In this document: positions 8,517 to 20,606 of the stretch, piece after piece
How positions within the stretch are numbered: position 1 is the stretch's first letter
Layout of the letters: every line of letters begins with the position of its first letter
From: Bacillus massiliglaciei
GTDB lineage: Bacteria; Bacillota; Bacilli; Bacillales; DSM-1321
Assembly (NCBI RefSeq): GCF_900098925.1
Contig: NZ_LT622357.1
Location: 1-64,000, forward strand
DNA: 64,000 bases
Reading direction: 5' to 3'
Program-made: the position numbers and the translations under genes
The notes under the pieces: generated by a model
The model's database searches: none
Seen by the model: the letters and a program-made list of their open reading frames with translations, nothing else
Told to the model about the DNA's origin: nothing

Positions 8517-9647
8517 CTATTCTAAAAAGTCCTTTAGACGCTTGCTTCGGCTTGGATGCCTTAACTTCCGAAGCGCCTTCGCTTCAATCTGACGAATCCT
8601 TTCACGGGTTACGCCAAATACCTTGCCGACTTCCTCAAGCGTGCGTGTGCGTCCGTCATCGAGTCCGAAACGGAGTCTCAGAACGTTTTCTTCCCTGTCG
8701 GTTAATGTATCCAGGACATCTTCCAGCTGCTCTTTCAAAAGTTCATACGCTGCATGCTCAGAAGGAGAGGTAGCATCTTGGTCTTCAATAAAGTCTCCAA
8801 GGTGGGAATCGTCCTCTTCCCCAATCGGAGTCTCTAAAGAAACTGGCTCTTGAGCAATTTTCAGGATTTCCCTTACCTTTTCAGGAGTCAAATCCATATC
8901 TTCCGCAATCTCTTCCGGAAGCGGTTCGCGTCCAAGATCCTGAAGAAGCTGTCTTTGAACCCGGATCAGTTTATTGATGGTTTCGACCATATGCACAGGA
9001 ATCCGGATGGTTCTTGCCTGATCGGCAATCGCCCTTGTAATGGCCTGACGGATCCACCATGTTGCATACGTACTGAATTTATATCCTTTGCGGTAATCGA
9101 ATTTTTCAACAGCCTTAATCAGACCCATATTTCCTTCTTGGATTAAATCAAGGAAAAGCATGCCACGGCCCACATAGCGTTTTGCAATGCTGACAACCAG
9201 ACGCAGGTTTGCTTCTGCAAGGCGGCGTTTCGCTTCTTCATCGCCTTCTTCGATTCTCTTTGCAAGGGAAATTTCCTCTTCCGCAGATAATAAGTCCACA
9301 CGGCCGATTTCCTTTAAGTACATCCGGACCGGATCATTAATTTTAACGCCCGGAGGAACGCTTAAATCATTTAAATCGAATTCTTCTTCTTTTGCCAGCA
9401 CCTTCACATTCGGATCATCTTCATCTTCCTCTTCTCCGTCTGTAAGAACTTCGATGCCATGTTCTCCAAGATACTCATAAAACTCATCCATGTGATCGGA
9501 ATCTAATTCAAAACTGCCAATTTTTTCAGCAATTTTCTCTAATGTTAACGAGCCTCTCTTTTTGCCTAGCTCGACTAATTGTTCCTTCACCTGATCAAGA
9601 CTCAATTCATTATCAACCTCTTTGGAACGTGCTGGTTTCTCAGCCAT
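8517..9647 (-). CDS. sigA: RNA polymerase primary sigma factor SigA (RpoD)
   Basis: Housekeeping sigma factor that recognises TTGACA/TATAAT promoters. With the start at 9647 the protein has 376 residues: an acidic region 1.1 in the first 100 residues, region 1.2 ([11 protein letters not shown]), region 2 with the core-binding and -10 helix ([17 protein letters not shown]), region 3 ([13 protein letters not shown]) and region 4.2 with the -35 helix ([17 protein letters not shown]). The ATG at 9647 is preferred over one 13 codons upstream because AAGGAGGGG lies 5 nt before it and the resulting N-terminus matches B. subtilis SigA. It is the last gene of the yqxD-dnaG-sigA operon. Confidence 0.98.
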   Translation of the reverse strand: MAEKPARSKEVDNELSLDQVKEQLVELGKKRGSLTLEKIAEKIGSFELDSDHMDEFYEYLGEHGIEVLTDGEEEDEDDPNVKVLAKEEEFDLNDLSVPPGVKINDPVRMYLKEIGRVDLLSAEEEISLAKRIEEGDEEAKRRLAEANLRLVVSIAKRYVGRGMLFLDLIQEGNMGLIKAVEKFDYRKGYKFSTYATWWIRQAITRAIADQARTIRIPVHMVETINKLIRVQRQLLQDLGREPLPEEIAEDMDLTPEKVREILKIAQEPVSLETPIGEEDDSHLGDFIEDQDATSPSEHAAYELLKEQLEDVLDTLTDREENVLRLRFGLDDGRTRTLEEVGKVFGVTRERIRQIEAKALRKLRHPSRSKRLKDFLE

Positions 9648-9688
9648 TAGTTCCCCTCCTTCCAAAACTTGCACCTCTGCTGCCATTG

Positions 9689-11497
9689 CTATAACATCTT
9701 TCTCATCTGAATGATTTCCATAGCGATCTGTGCAGCTCGCAGATGATCGCTGCGGCGTACCGCTTCTTTTTCTTCTGCTTCTTTTTCCTTTATCTTTAAC
9801 ACTTTTTCATATTTCAACACTTGATTTATATAATCAGTCAGTTCTTTGTCGGAAACTTCCTCATTCACTGACATCATTTCTATTTCAGAGACTATTCTTC
9901 TCAGGTTGGGATCTGGCAGATACGTAAGGAAAAGGCTCGTATCTGCTTCATGCCCCTCTTCATAAAATCCATATAAATAGGTGATGACTGCCTGATGCTC
10001 ATCAATATGAAGCGAAGCATTTCCAAGCATCTGCTGAATTTTATAAGCGGTCTCCTTGCTGCGAAGCATGTGTGCAATCAGCTTCGTCTCTGCATTATAA
10101 TAAGCAGGTCTTAGCTTGTGCTCATATTGCAGGCTCACCTTGACCGGCTGAGCCTGAGCCTGAAGATTTCCTTTTTTTCTTTCTGAGAAGAACGTCTGAC
10201 GCTGCTGCTGCTCGAGTGCCTCCAATGATAAAGAAAATTCGGAGGCCAGCTGCCTTAAATAATGATCTCTCTCTACCGCGCTGGGCAGGTGGGAAATTTC
10301 CTTCAATACAGCTTCAATGTATGGAATTCGATCTCCTTCATTATTTAAATTTTTCCCCAGACGGAGATAGTGCATTTTGAATGCCATATAGGTAAGACTG
10401 CCCCCTATTACATCAGAAACAAAGCTTTTCTCGCCATACTTTCTGATATAGTCATCGGGATCCAGTTTATCTGGCATCAAGGCAACCTTCAGATGGAAGC
10501 CATGTTCCTGAAGCATGCTGGCTGCCCTGTTTGCTGCATTCAGTCCTGCAGAGTCCGAATCATAACAGATCACGATTTGATCTGTATTCCGTTTCAGCAG
10601 CTGAATGTGCTGATCGGTCAGCGCCGTGCCCATTGTGGCTAAAGAATTCTCCACTCCTGCACGGACAGCTGATATGCAGTCAGCAAACCCTTCAAAGATG
10701 ACTGCCTGTTCCTTTTTCCGAATATGGGGTCTGGCAAGCTGGAAATTATATAATACCTTACTTTTATTAAAAATGGGTGTCTCGGGACTGTTCAGGTATT
10801 TAGGCTCGTCTTCCCCAAGCGCCCTGCCGGAAAAGGCGATGGTATTTCCTTGATGATCCATGATCGGGAACATGACCCTATTACGAAACCGGTCAAAGTA
10901 TTTCCCATCTTTTTCTCTATGGATGATTAAACCGCCCTGCTCCATCAATTCCGGGGAAAATCCCCGTTTTGAAAGTAATTTCGCAGCAAAATCCCATGAA
11001 TCAAGAGAGTAGCCAATTTGGAATTTCTCAATGGCCTCTTCAGTAAAGCCGCGATTCATTAGATATTCAAGCGCTTCCTGGCCTTCTTTTGTATTCATGA
11101 GCAAATGATGATAGAATTTTCTTAACAGCTCATGTGCTTCAAGCATCTGAGCCGATCCGGCCGGTACATGCGAACGTCCGTGGTCCTTATTAATTTCCAC
11201 ATCCAGAGGGATATTTCCTTTTTCAGCCAGGTTTTTTGCCGCTTCTACAAAATTATACCCTTCCATATCCATTAAGAATGTAAAAACATTCCCGCCGGCG
11301 CCGCAGCCAAAGCAATGAAAGATCTGCTTATCGGCCGAAACGGAGAATGAAGGGGTATTTTCACCATGAAAAGGACAAAGGCCGAAATAATTTCGCCCTT
11401 GTTTTTTCAATTGAACGTATTCACCGATTACATCCACAATATCTACCGATTCTCGAATTTGAGTGATTTTTTCATCATCTATTCGGGCACTTGTCAT
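9689..11497 (-). CDS. dnaG: DNA primase
   Basis: Synthesises RNA primers for the replication fork together with DnaB/DnaC helicase. The 602-residue protein has the N-terminal CHC2 zinc finger (Cys41, His44, Cys62, Cys65), the catalytic core with the TOPRIM motif EGFADCISA near residue 268 and the acidic DSDSAG motif near 318, and a C-terminal helicase-binding region after about 450. It ends 41 nt before the sigA start and begins 30 nt after yqxD, in the macromolecular-synthesis operon arrangement known from Bacillus. Confidence 0.98.
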   Translation of the reverse strand: MTSARIDDEKITQIRESVDIVDVIGEYVQLKKQGRNYFGLCPFHGENTPSFSVSADKQIFHCFGCGAGGNVFTFLMDMEGYNFVEAAKNLAEKGNIPLDVEINKDHGRSHVPAGSAQMLEAHELLRKFYHHLLMNTKEGQEALEYLMNRGFTEEAIEKFQIGYSLDSWDFAAKLLSKRGFSPELMEQGGLIIHREKDGKYFDRFRNRVMFPIMDHQGNTIAFSGRALGEDEPKYLNSPETPIFNKSKVLYNFQLARPHIRKKEQAVIFEGFADCISAVRAGVENSLATMGTALTDQHIQLLKRNTDQIVICYDSDSAGLNAANRAASMLQEHGFHLKVALMPDKLDPDDYIRKYGEKSFVSDVIGGSLTYMAFKMHYLRLGKNLNNEGDRIPYIEAVLKEISHLPSAVERDHYLRQLASEFSLSLEALEQQQRQTFFSERKKGNLQAQAQPVKVSLQYEHKLRPAYYNAETKLIAHMLRSKETAYKIQQMLGNASLHIDEHQAVITYLYGFYEEGHEADTSLFLTYLPDPNLRRIVSEIEMMSVNEEVSDKELTDYINQVLKYEKVLKIKEKEAEEKEAVRRSDHLRAAQIAMEIIQMRKML

Positions 11498-11526
11498 ATT
11501 TCCACCTTACGTTTCGGCGCTATTTT

Positions 11527-12027
11527 TTAATTCGATATGGAATGTTGATTCCCTTCAAAGTTCGACAAAAGCTTTGCAAGCTCTCTAGTAAATAAAGCTC
11601 TGTCTTCTTTCGTAAAAGCCTTCGGCCCCTTCGAATGCTTGCCCTGTCTTCTCATTTTTGCCGATTGGTAGCGCATATCCAACAGCATGGAAATGTTGTG
11701 GTCATTGTACTCCTTTCCCCTCGGGGAAAGAACATAAACACCCTTTGCTACCAGCGTTCCCGCTAATCCAATATCCGCTGTCACCACGACATCTCCCCGT
11801 TTTACCGCATTGGCTATATATAGATCGGCCGCTTCCTTGTCCGCGTCCACGTAAACCCATTTCCCCTCAGGCTCACTCATCATATTTTTATAGGATGCGA
11901 CAAAGACAGCTTCCACTTGGTGTACCGCGGCGAGCTGCAGGATTCCAGCTTTGACCGGACAGGCATCTGCATCGACGTATATGCGGGGCTTATTCTTCCT
12001 AACATGTAATTCTACATCTTTCTGCAT
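11527..12027 (-). CDS. yqxD: YqxD/YaiI family protein (DUF188, UPF0178)
   Basis: Member of a widespread family with a PIN-like nuclease fold; no biochemical role is established. The 166-residue protein has the family signature IYVDADACPVK near residue 15, a second conserved block DVVVTADIGLA near 82, and a basic C-terminal half (MRRQGKHSKGPK). It is the first gene of the dnaG-sigA operon, as in B. subtilis. The Shine-Dalgarno AAAGGA sits only 2 nt from the ATG, which is unusually close, so the exact start is uncertain. Confidence 0.88.
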   Translation of the reverse strand: MQKDVELHVRKNKPRIYVDADACPVKAGILQLAAVHQVEAVFVASYKNMMSEPEGKWVYVDADKEAADLYIANAVKRGDVVVTADIGLAGTLVAKGVYVLSPRGKEYNDHNISMLLDMRYQSAKMRRQGKHSKGPKAFTKEDRALFTRELAKLLSNFEGNQHSISN

Positions 12028-12161
12028 AATCCTTTTTTATACCTCGATTCTTTGCCGCCCGGACAAATGTCGAAATTTTTCCGGTACAAATCTTGACATT
12101 CTCAATATCTTTATTCTATTCCTTATTGTTTAACTCTAAACCTTTTTTCTCACAATTTTTT

Positions 12162-12191
12162 ATTATAGTCTATTTTCTTCTAAGTTGCCAA
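12162..12191 (-). promoter_or_regulatory. SigA promoter of the yqxD-dnaG-sigA operon
   Basis: TTGGCA at 12186-12191, an 18-bp spacer and a perfect TATAAT at 12162-12167 on the minus strand, about 135 bp upstream of yqxD. Between this promoter and the ppsR terminator (12192-12346) I see only imperfect GC-rich inverted repeats and no gene. Confidence 0.8.
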
Positions 12192-12346
12192 TAATAAGAT
12201 TGCGTTTTACATAATATTTTTTAAAAGCGTATAAAGGGCTGCATCCAGCCTTACAGGATGGATTTTCGGGAACACAGTGCCATGCCTGATTGCCGTTTTA
12301 CAGGCACGGAAAAACAACGGGGGCATTCCCCGCTGTCCAAACATAT

Positions 12347-12377
12347 AAAAGGGAGCCAGCTCTTGCCGAACTGGTCC
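12347..12377 (-). terminator. Rho-independent terminator of ccpN-ppsR
   Basis: GGGACCAG / CTGGCTCCC stem with one bulge and a TTTT run on the minus strand, 25 nt after ppsR. Confidence 0.75.
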
Positions 12378-12401
12378 CGCCTTCGGTGCTGTTTCATCCT
12401 T

Positions 12402-13241
12402 TTATATAGTTGATCCGTTTCGATCCTGGCTGCGGTTTTGCAAAATGTTAATAATCAGGTTTGCCGTTTCCTCTACTGCCTTATTAGTCACATCAATAAT
12501 CGGGCAATCAAGCTTGGAGATGATGGAATCAAAGTACGTCAATTCCTCCCGGATCCGTTCCACATTCGCATAAATCGCATGATCATTGAGCCCTAAAGAC
12601 TTCAGGCGTTCTTTACGGATATGGTTCAGCTTCTCAGGGCTGATTTTCAGCCCGATGCATTTTTCCGGAGGCACAAGAAATAATTCCTCCGGCGGCTCTA
12701 CCTCCGGAACGAGCGGCACATTGGCCACTTTAAAGCGTTTATGTGCCAAATATTGCGACAATGGCGTTTTAGAGGTTCTGGAAACACCGACCAAGACAAT
12801 ATCCGCACGCAAAATGCCGCGCGGATCCCGGCCGTCATCATATTTCACAGCGAATTCAATAGCTTCTACCCTCTTGAAATAATCATCATCCAGCTTCCGG
12901 ACAAGCCCTGGCTCATTCAGCGGCTGAGACTGCGCTTTTTCTTCCAGCATGTTTACTAAAGGTCCAAGAATATCATAAGCTAAAATGCCCGCTCTTGCCG
13001 CTTCATTCTTCATGTAAGCCCGCATATCAGGCTTGATTAATGTATAGGCAATCACGCCTTCGTGCATCTTAGCTAAGGAAATTACACTGTCAATGTTTTG
13101 CTCATCATCTACATAAGGAATCCTTTTAATTGCAAAAGATCCCTTAAACTGGCTTGCTGCAGCCTTTGTCACTAATTCAGCCGTTTCTCCGACCGAATCG
13201 GATACAACATAAATGATCGATCCACCCAAATTTCCTGTCAT
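12402..13241 (-). CDS. ppsR: Bifunctional PPDK/PEP-synthase regulatory kinase-phosphorylase
   Basis: DUF299 protein: ADP-dependent kinase and Pi-dependent phosphorylase that inactivates or reactivates pyruvate phosphate dikinase or PEP synthase. The 279-residue protein starts with the family motif [13 protein letters not shown] near residue 10 and carries the P-loop-like [11 protein letters not shown] near 152 and NVPLVPE after it. The Bacillus homologue is YqfL. It lies 15 nt after ccpN in the same operon; in B. subtilis YqfL is linked to CcpN-dependent gluconeogenic control, which fits the pairing. The start region has AGGGGG 11 nt upstream, so the first codon is likely but not certain. Confidence 0.92.
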   Translation of the reverse strand: MTGNLGGSIIYVVSDSVGETAELVTKAAASQFKGSFAIKRIPYVDDEQNIDSVISLAKMHEGVIAYTLIKPDMRAYMKNEAARAGILAYDILGPLVNMLEEKAQSQPLNEPGLVRKLDDDYFKRVEAIEFAVKYDDGRDPRGILRADIVLVGVSRTSKTPLSQYLAHKRFKVANVPLVPEVEPPEELFLVPPEKCIGLKISPEKLNHIRKERLKSLGLNDHAIYANVERIREELTYFDSIISKLDCPIIDVTNKAVEETANLIINILQNRSQDRNGSTI

Positions 13242-13256
13242 CCCTTTGCAAGCCCC

Positions 13257-13895
13257 CTAATAACCTTCATTCGCTAAAGCAACGAAAGCCTTTGTAATAT
13301 TTGTTTTCGTAATCCTGCCAATTACCTCAAAGCCTTTATCTGTTTCTTTTACGATCGGAAGTGCGTCGATTTGTTTTTCAATCAGCTTTTTGGCTACATC
13401 GGTCAATAAATCTTCTTTCGTGCACATCGTTATATTCGGCATTCGTGTCATAATGATATTGACGGGAATGGAGGAAAGTTCTTGCTTGCCAATGCTTGCC
13501 CGCAGCAAATCTTTTCGGGAAAGCACGCCGACAAGCAGTGCATGCTTGTCCACCACGAACATCGTCCCGACATCCTCCAAAAACATCATCACAATGGCAT
13601 CATAAACGGAAATCCCTTCATCGACAACCACTGGAATGGATTGATAGTCCATCACACGAAGCTTATTCAGACTTTCACTCAGCATTTGCATATCAGAGCG
13701 GCCTGTATAAAAATACCCGACTCTAGGTCTTGCTTCCAAAAAACCAGACATGGTCAGGATCGCTAAATCAGGCCTTAAAGTCGCCCTTGTCAGGTTTAAG
13801 CGCTCAGCAATATGTTCCCCTGTTATCGGACCATTTTCTTTTACAATCTCCAAGATTTGCTCTTGGCGCTTACTTAATTCGATTTTAGTCACCAC
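13257..13895 (-). CDS. ccpN: Transcriptional repressor CcpN
   Basis: Control catabolite protein of gluconeogenic genes: represses gapB and pckA type promoters when glucose is present. The 212-residue protein has an N-terminal winged helix of the HTH_11 type (about residues 5-60, with the recognition segment NLTRATLRPDLAIL) and two CBS domains (about 75-135 and 145-205) expected to bind adenine nucleotides. Length and domain order match B. subtilis CcpN (YqzB). It is cotranscribed with ppsR. Confidence 0.95.
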   Translation of the reverse strand: MVTKIELSKRQEQILEIVKENGPITGEHIAERLNLTRATLRPDLAILTMSGFLEARPRVGYFYTGRSDMQMLSESLNKLRVMDYQSIPVVVDEGISVYDAIVMMFLEDVGTMFVVDKHALLVGVLSRKDLLRASIGKQELSSIPVNIIMTRMPNITMCTKEDLLTDVAKKLIEKQIDALPIVKETDKGFEVIGRITKTNITKAFVALANEGY

Positions 13896-13963
13896 CCTAC
13901 GGCTTTAGCAGAGAAAAGTAATATTGTATTACATTACAGTTAAACAGGCATACTTATTCTACA

Positions 13964-13992
13964 ATTATAATATACTATACCGTTTAGTTGAA
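13964..13992 (-). promoter_or_regulatory. Probable SigA promoter of ccpN-ppsR
   Basis: Perfect TATAAT at 13964-13969 with a poor -35 (TTCAAC at 13987-13992, 17-bp spacer) on the minus strand. Confidence 0.5.
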
Positions 13993-14034
13993 CATATATT
14001 GAAATCTATCTATTATGAGCCATATTCTTTGTAA

Positions 14035-14067
14035 ATGTCCCGGATCAGAATCATCCATCCGGGACAT
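14035..14067 (-). terminator. Terminator of glyQ-glyS
   Basis: Perfect 11-bp stem ATGTCCCGGAT / ATCCGGGACAT starting 8 nt after the glyS stop. The T-run is short and interrupted. Confidence 0.75.
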
Positions 14068-14074
14068 CTTTGTT

Positions 14075-16141
14075 TCATACTAGAATTTTATTAACCGATG
14101 CAAAGCTTCCTACAAGCCCGCTGATTTCTTTCATCAGGGAAAGGCGGTTTCTGCGCAGCCCTTCATCCTCGGCCATGACCATTGTATTTTCAAAATATTG
14201 TTCGATCTCTGTCTGAAGACTGGCAAGCTGGCTGAATTTTTCTTCCTCCTGTTCCGCCTTCTGATATCCGGCTAAAACAGATTGGTATTTATCGAATAAA
14301 GCTTTCTCAAAATCGTTTTCAAACAGTTCAGGATTTACTTTTACCGGTTCTTCACATTTTACAGCAATATTCATCACACGGCTCAGTGCCTCAAGCGTCT
14401 CTTTAAATCCTTGCTGTGATTTATGATTTTCCAGTACCAATGCCCGCTCAGCAAGTGAATGAATGCGGCCGATAGAACCATCTAAAAGAGCGTCAATTAA
14501 ATCATGCTGAATGTGTTCTTCCTGGAGCATATGCTTAACCCGCGCTTTGAAGAATGACAGCATCTCTGCTTTCACTTCTTCGACATTGCCCTTCACAATT
14601 CCTCTTTCTTCGATAAGATTCAATGCAAGGCCGACAATTTCTTCAAGTGAAATATTCCATTTCTTCTCTTTCAGAATTTGAACAATTCCGCTTGCCTGGC
14701 GTCTTAATGCGTATGGATCCTGAGAACCTGTCGGAATCTTTCCAATTGCAAAGAAGGAAGCGACTGTATCGATTTTTTCAGCAACACTTAAAATAGCTCC
14801 GATGTCTGAAGGCGGCACATTATCGTCTGCTGATTTCGGCATGTAATGCTCATGAATCGCTGCAGCGACCGCTTTGTCCTCCCCTTTAAGAAGAGCATAT
14901 TTTTCGCCCATATATCCCTGCAGTTCAGGGAATTCATAGACCATTTGACTGACTAAATCAAACTTTGCAATAGAAGCTGCACGAAGCGCAAGCTCTTTAT
15001 CCACACCAAGTGAAAGGGCATCTGTCAATGCGCCTGTTAAGGACGCTACACGTGCTGTTTTTTCTGCCAATGTCCCGATTTCCTCATGATAGACAATGGA
15101 ATCGAGTTTTTCCAGATAATCGGCAATCTCTTTCTTTTGGTCTTCTTTGTAAAAGAATGCTGCATCTGATAGACGGGCGCGCAGCACTTTTTCATTTCCC
15201 CGGGATACGGTATCCAGGTGCTCAGCATTTCCGTTACGCACGGTTACAAAATGAGAGAGAAGGCTGCCTTCAGCATCTTTAACCGGGAAGTAACGCTGAT
15301 GTTCTTTCATGGAAGTAATCAATACCTCACTTGGAAGCTCAAGAAATTCCTCTTCAAAGTTTCCGAACAGGGCAGTAGGATATTCAACAAGATTGTTGAC
15401 CTCTTCCAGTAGATCTTCATCAACCGGGATGACCCACCCTTGTTTCTCTTCAAGATCATGAATCTGAGTAAGGATCATTTCCCGGCGCACGTCCGCATCA
15501 GCAATGACAAACTGATTCTTCAACGATTCTTCGTAGTCTGCAGGAGACTGAATCGTTACTGCCCCGCCAAGGAACCGATGCCCCTTTGTCTCATTCCCTG
15601 TTTCAACTCCGGTAATCGAGAATGGCACAACTTCCTGTCCGAACAAAGCAATCAGCCATTTAATCGGACGGATAAACCGCAGCTCTTGTTCCGCCCAGCG
15701 CATATTCTTGCCGAATGTCATCCCTGTGATAATATGTTCCAGCTCCGGCAGAAGAGCTTTTGTCTGCTGGCCTTTAATGAATTTATTGACATGGACATAT
15801 TCCACACCGTTCAGTTCTTTGAAATAAATGTCTTCCACATTCATTCCCTGACCGCGCGTAAAGCCGATAGCTGCCTTTGTCCAATTGCCTTCAGCATCAA
15901 GTGCAATTTTTTTCGCCGGACCTTTTGCCTCTTCTTCAATATCCTGCTGTGCCTCTGCCACATCGCGGATCACAACGGCAAGTCTTCTAGGAGTTGAGTA
16001 AGCTTTTACTTCCCCAAACTCTATTGCCTTCTCAGTCAGCCATTTTTGGACTTTTTCCGAAAGCTGATTCATGGATCCCGTTACAAACCGGGCCGGCATT
16101 TCTTCTAAGCCGATTTCTAATAATAAGTCACGCTTGCTCAT
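14075..16141 (-). CDS. glyS: Glycine-tRNA ligase beta subunit
   Basis: Large subunit of the alpha2-beta2 glycyl-tRNA synthetase; it holds the tRNA-binding and anticodon-recognition parts. The 688-residue length is standard for the family, as are the N-terminal segment [14 protein letters not shown] and the C-terminal helical region resembling the arginyl-tRNA synthetase anticodon domain. An HD-like segment occurs in the middle (AAIHEHYMP). Its start overlaps the end of glyQ by 14 nt, which couples translation of the two subunits. Confidence 0.97.
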   Translation of the reverse strand: MSKRDLLLEIGLEEMPARFVTGSMNQLSEKVQKWLTEKAIEFGEVKAYSTPRRLAVVIRDVAEAQQDIEEEAKGPAKKIALDAEGNWTKAAIGFTRGQGMNVEDIYFKELNGVEYVHVNKFIKGQQTKALLPELEHIITGMTFGKNMRWAEQELRFIRPIKWLIALFGQEVVPFSITGVETGNETKGHRFLGGAVTIQSPADYEESLKNQFVIADADVRREMILTQIHDLEEKQGWVIPVDEDLLEEVNNLVEYPTALFGNFEEEFLELPSEVLITSMKEHQRYFPVKDAEGSLLSHFVTVRNGNAEHLDTVSRGNEKVLRARLSDAAFFYKEDQKKEIADYLEKLDSIVYHEEIGTLAEKTARVASLTGALTDALSLGVDKELALRAASIAKFDLVSQMVYEFPELQGYMGEKYALLKGEDKAVAAAIHEHYMPKSADDNVPPSDIGAILSVAEKIDTVASFFAIGKIPTGSQDPYALRRQASGIVQILKEKKWNISLEEIVGLALNLIEERGIVKGNVEEVKAEMLSFFKARVKHMLQEEHIQHDLIDALLDGSIGRIHSLAERALVLENHKSQQGFKETLEALSRVMNIAVKCEEPVKVNPELFENDFEKALFDKYQSVLAGYQKAEQEEEKFSQLASLQTEIEQYFENTMVMAEDEGLRRNRLSLMKEISGLVGSFASVNKILV

Positions 16142-17036
16142 TTGTATTCTCCCCCTTCACCTTCAGCATTGGGAAGCCCAGTTTTTCCCGTTCTTCATAA
16201 AAAGTCTTCGCTACTTTGCGGGCCAGATTCCGGCAGCGCGCCAGATACCCTGTCCGTTCCGTTACCGATATTGCCCCTTTTGCATCCAGAAGGTTAAACG
16301 CATGAGAGCACTTCAGCACGTAATCATAAGCCGGATGCACAAGTCCTGCCTCCATTTGGCGATGCGCTTCTTTTTCATACATATTGAACAGCTCGAACAG
16401 CATATCGAGATTCGATGTCTCGAATGTATATTTAGAATGTTCATATTCCGGCATGCCGAAAATGTCCCTTACCGTGAAACCGTCTGTCCATTCCAAGTCA
16501 AAGACGTTTTCCTTGTCCTGGATATAAGAAGCAAGACGCTCGATTCCATAAGTAATTTCCACAGATACCGGCTTGCATTCAAGTCCTCCCACCTGCTGGA
16601 AATAAGTAAACTGGGTGATTTCCATCCCGTCCAGCCATACTTCCCATCCAAGGCCCGCACAGCCAAGAGACGGGTTTTCCCAGTTATCTTCGACGAAACG
16701 GATATCATGCTCAAGCGGATTGATGCCGAGCGCCTTCAAAGAATCAAGATATAATTCCTGGATATTATCCGGTGACGGTTTCATGATCACCTGGAACTGA
16801 TGGTGCTGATAAAGCCTGTTTGGATTTTCCCCGTAACGTCCGTCAGCAGGACGGCGTGACGGCTCTACATACGCTACATTCCAAGGCTCTGGACCTATTG
16901 TGCGCAGGAAAGTATAAGGGCTCATTGTACCCGCCCCTTTTTCTACATCATATGCATTCATTAGAATGCATCCCTGCTCTGACCAATGCTTTTGCAAGGT
17001 TAAAATCATGTTTTGGATATTCATCGTGCTTGGCAC
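16128..17036 (-). CDS. glyQ: Glycine-tRNA ligase alpha subunit
   Basis: Catalytic subunit of heterotetrameric glycyl-tRNA synthetase, a class II enzyme. The 302-residue protein begins with the conserved helix [15 protein letters not shown] and contains the family blocks [20 protein letters not shown], near residue 40, and [20 protein letters not shown], near 128. It is the first gene after the T-box leader at 17119-17353, so its expression should rise when uncharged tRNA-Gly accumulates. Confidence 0.98.
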   Translation of the reverse strand: MPSTMNIQNMILTLQKHWSEQGCILMNAYDVEKGAGTMSPYTFLRTIGPEPWNVAYVEPSRRPADGRYGENPNRLYQHHQFQVIMKPSPDNIQELYLDSLKALGINPLEHDIRFVEDNWENPSLGCAGLGWEVWLDGMEITQFTYFQQVGGLECKPVSVEITYGIERLASYIQDKENVFDLEWTDGFTVRDIFGMPEYEHSKYTFETSNLDMLFELFNMYEKEAHRQMEAGLVHPAYDYVLKCSHAFNLLDAKGAISVTERTGYLARCRNLARKVAKTFYEEREKLGFPMLKVKGENTNEQA

Positions 17037-17118
17037 CTCCGGAATAATTTTTCAGGCCTGATCTGCATAGGGTCTGATTCAAGCCATTCGCTACACATGG
17101 GAATCCTTATTTATGTAC

Positions 17119-17353
17119 AAAAAAAACTCCCATCCCTATGCCTTAATAAAGCATAGGGACGAGAGTTACCCGCGGTTCCACCCTAATTGCCGCCTATACT
17201 GGCGACCACTTTCAAAACTGCCGTATGGCAGGATCAGCATGCTCCGGAATGCCCTTCCCTGATTATTCATATCCCGGCTTCCACCGTCCCGGGTTCGCTT
17301 CTATGAAAAAAGTCAGGTACTCTTTTCCTTCATTGCATTACATATTTTGATGT
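17119..17353 (-). ncRNA. T-box riboswitch of glyQS (GGC glycine specifier)
   Basis: Leader RNA on the minus strand from a start near 17352 to the T-run ending near 17119. The T-box GGGTGGAACCGCGGG lies at 17169-17183 and the intrinsic terminator stem (CTCTCGTCCCTATGC with GCATAGGGATGGGAG, then eight Ts) at about 17119-17166. Stem I closes through GGAA/TTCC; its 5' side has the conserved AGAGTA and its 3' side the segment GAAGGGCA, which places the specifier codon GGC at 17251-17253. Uncharged tRNA-Gly should pair with both the specifier and the T-box and stop termination. Confidence 0.95.
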
Positions 17354-17358
17354 TTAGA

Positions 17359-17387
17359 ATTTTATACAAGACATCTGTACTTGTCAA
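17359..17387 (-). promoter_or_regulatory. SigA promoter of the glyQS T-box leader
   Basis: Consensus TTGACA at 17382-17387, 17-bp spacer, TAAAAT at 17359-17364 on the minus strand. The -35 lies within 3 bp of the recO stop codon. Confidence 0.88.
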
Positions 17388-17389
17388 CC

Positions 17390-18142
17390 TCAAAATAAAT
17401 CTTTCATCGAGTCCAGCTGATTCAAAAACTTCTTTGATTTCAAATGAAGCCCGGAATATTCCTCATAATAGGTATCAATAATTTTCTTGATTTCCTTTTT
17501 CGTCTCCGGCTTCACTGAGATTGTTCCAAGTCTTGATAAATCCATGTAGTAAAAGACACGCAGCAGCCTGACAGCTCCCGCAGACATCTTCACATTGCGC
17601 GGATCTTTACCGAGACAGCGATGGCAGATTAAGCCGCCCTCCCGGAAGGAGAATGAAAATTCACCTTCCGTCTCCCCGCAGACCGCACAATGATTGAGTG
17701 TCGGACTAATTCCGTTCACAGGCAGCATTTTCATTTCAAAAATGAATTTCATCACTTCCGGATCATATTCTTCATTGATGTAATGAAGCGTCTGATGGAG
17801 CAATTCAAATAAATAGCCGCTCGGCTTCTTGTCTTCTACACTTCTGTCCAGCAGTTCAACGATATAGGAGGCATATGCTGTAGCATAAAGGTCCTCCCGT
17901 ATATATCTCATCGAATCGGCAAGCTCTGCCTGCTGCAGGCTTCGGAGACCGCTGGAGGGAGTGACAAGGAAAAACCCGTAACAGAAAAGCTGGGTAGCGG
18001 AGGCAAACCTGCTGTTCGGCTTGCTTGCCCCTCTTGCCATTACCCCAATTTTCCCAAATTCACGGGTATAAATTGTTATAATTTTATTATTCTCTCCATA
18101 ATCAGTTCGCCTGATGACAATGCCTTCGCATTTTTGAAGCAT
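17390..18142 (-). CDS. recO: DNA repair protein RecO
   Basis: Recombination mediator that loads RecA onto SSB-coated single-stranded DNA with RecR. The 250-residue protein has an N-terminal OB fold (about 1-80, with GIVIRRTDYGENNKI and VMARGASKPNS) and a C-terminal helical domain with a zinc-binding cluster of the CxxC type (HCAVCGE near 156 and CHRC near 178). Length and position upstream of glyQS and downstream of yqzL and era are as in B. subtilis. Confidence 0.96.
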   Translation of the reverse strand: MLQKCEGIVIRRTDYGENNKIITIYTREFGKIGVMARGASKPNSRFASATQLFCYGFFLVTPSSGLRSLQQAELADSMRYIREDLYATAYASYIVELLDRSVEDKKPSGYLFELLHQTLHYINEEYDPEVMKFIFEMKMLPVNGISPTLNHCAVCGETEGEFSFSFREGGLICHRCLGKDPRNVKMSAGAVRLLRVFYYMDLSRLGTISVKPETKKEIKKIIDTYYEEYSGLHLKSKKFLNQLDSMKDLF

Positions 18143-18174
18143 AAACCCGCCACCCCGGTTCCGGTTCAGCTGCC

Positions 18175-18318
18175 TTATAAAATAGGGAAATTCTCTGCTA
18201 CTGGCTCTTCAAGCGATCCATCGGCACTTTCCAGTCTTTCCGCCTCTATCTCTTTAAAAAGTAAATAGGTGTCCAGATTACCTGTTTCACTAAAAACTTC
18301 CCATGTGAAATCCAACAT
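18175..18318 (-). CDS. yqzL: YqzL family small protein
   Basis: A 47-residue reading frame starting at 18318 with AAAGGTGG 7 nt upstream. The product begins MLDFTWEVFSETGNLDTYLL and is acidic after that, matching the YqzL family of small proteins always found between era and recO in Bacillus. No function is known. It lies in the era-to-recO gene run and is easy to miss because of its size. Confidence 0.85.
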   Translation of the reverse strand: MLDFTWEVFSETGNLDTYLLFKEIEAERLESADGSLEEPVAENFPIL

Positions 18319-18416
18319 GTAAAGCCCACCTTTCTTTTTGAGCAGTCATTTCATTTTTCTATCTTATAAGTAGCTTGACCTGATTCTCCATTTTCATGAA
18401 GCGTAAAATTTGCTAA

Positions 18417-20146
<1,730 letters not shown>

Positions 20147-20606
20147 GAATATCCTTTTGTTTTGTGAACATCTCTTTTTCATCTTCTTCTGTCATATGAT
20201 CATATCCCAAAAGATGAAGGAAGCCATGTAAAGCAAGGAATCCCAGCTCTCTTTCAAAAGAATGGCCATACTCCTCTGCCTGTTCCTTTGTCCTGTCAAT
20301 GGAAATTATGATATCGCCAAGCATGCGCGGCATATCCGCACCGACGATTTCCACTTCTCCCTCACCCATTTCCTCCAAGGCAAAAGAAATCACATCCGTG
20401 GCAGCATCCTTATTTCGGTATTGCTTATTGATTTCGTGAATCCTGTCATTCCCGACAAATGTAACGGACAGCTCAGTCTCCTCTTCAATCCCAATTTTCC
20501 CGGCTGCAAACTGAAGCAGCCTGTCTACCAATTCCTGGGCTTCATCCGCCACATGATCCGTTTCATCAATAAAGTCAATTATAAGCATTTTCTTCACCTT
20601 CTGTAT

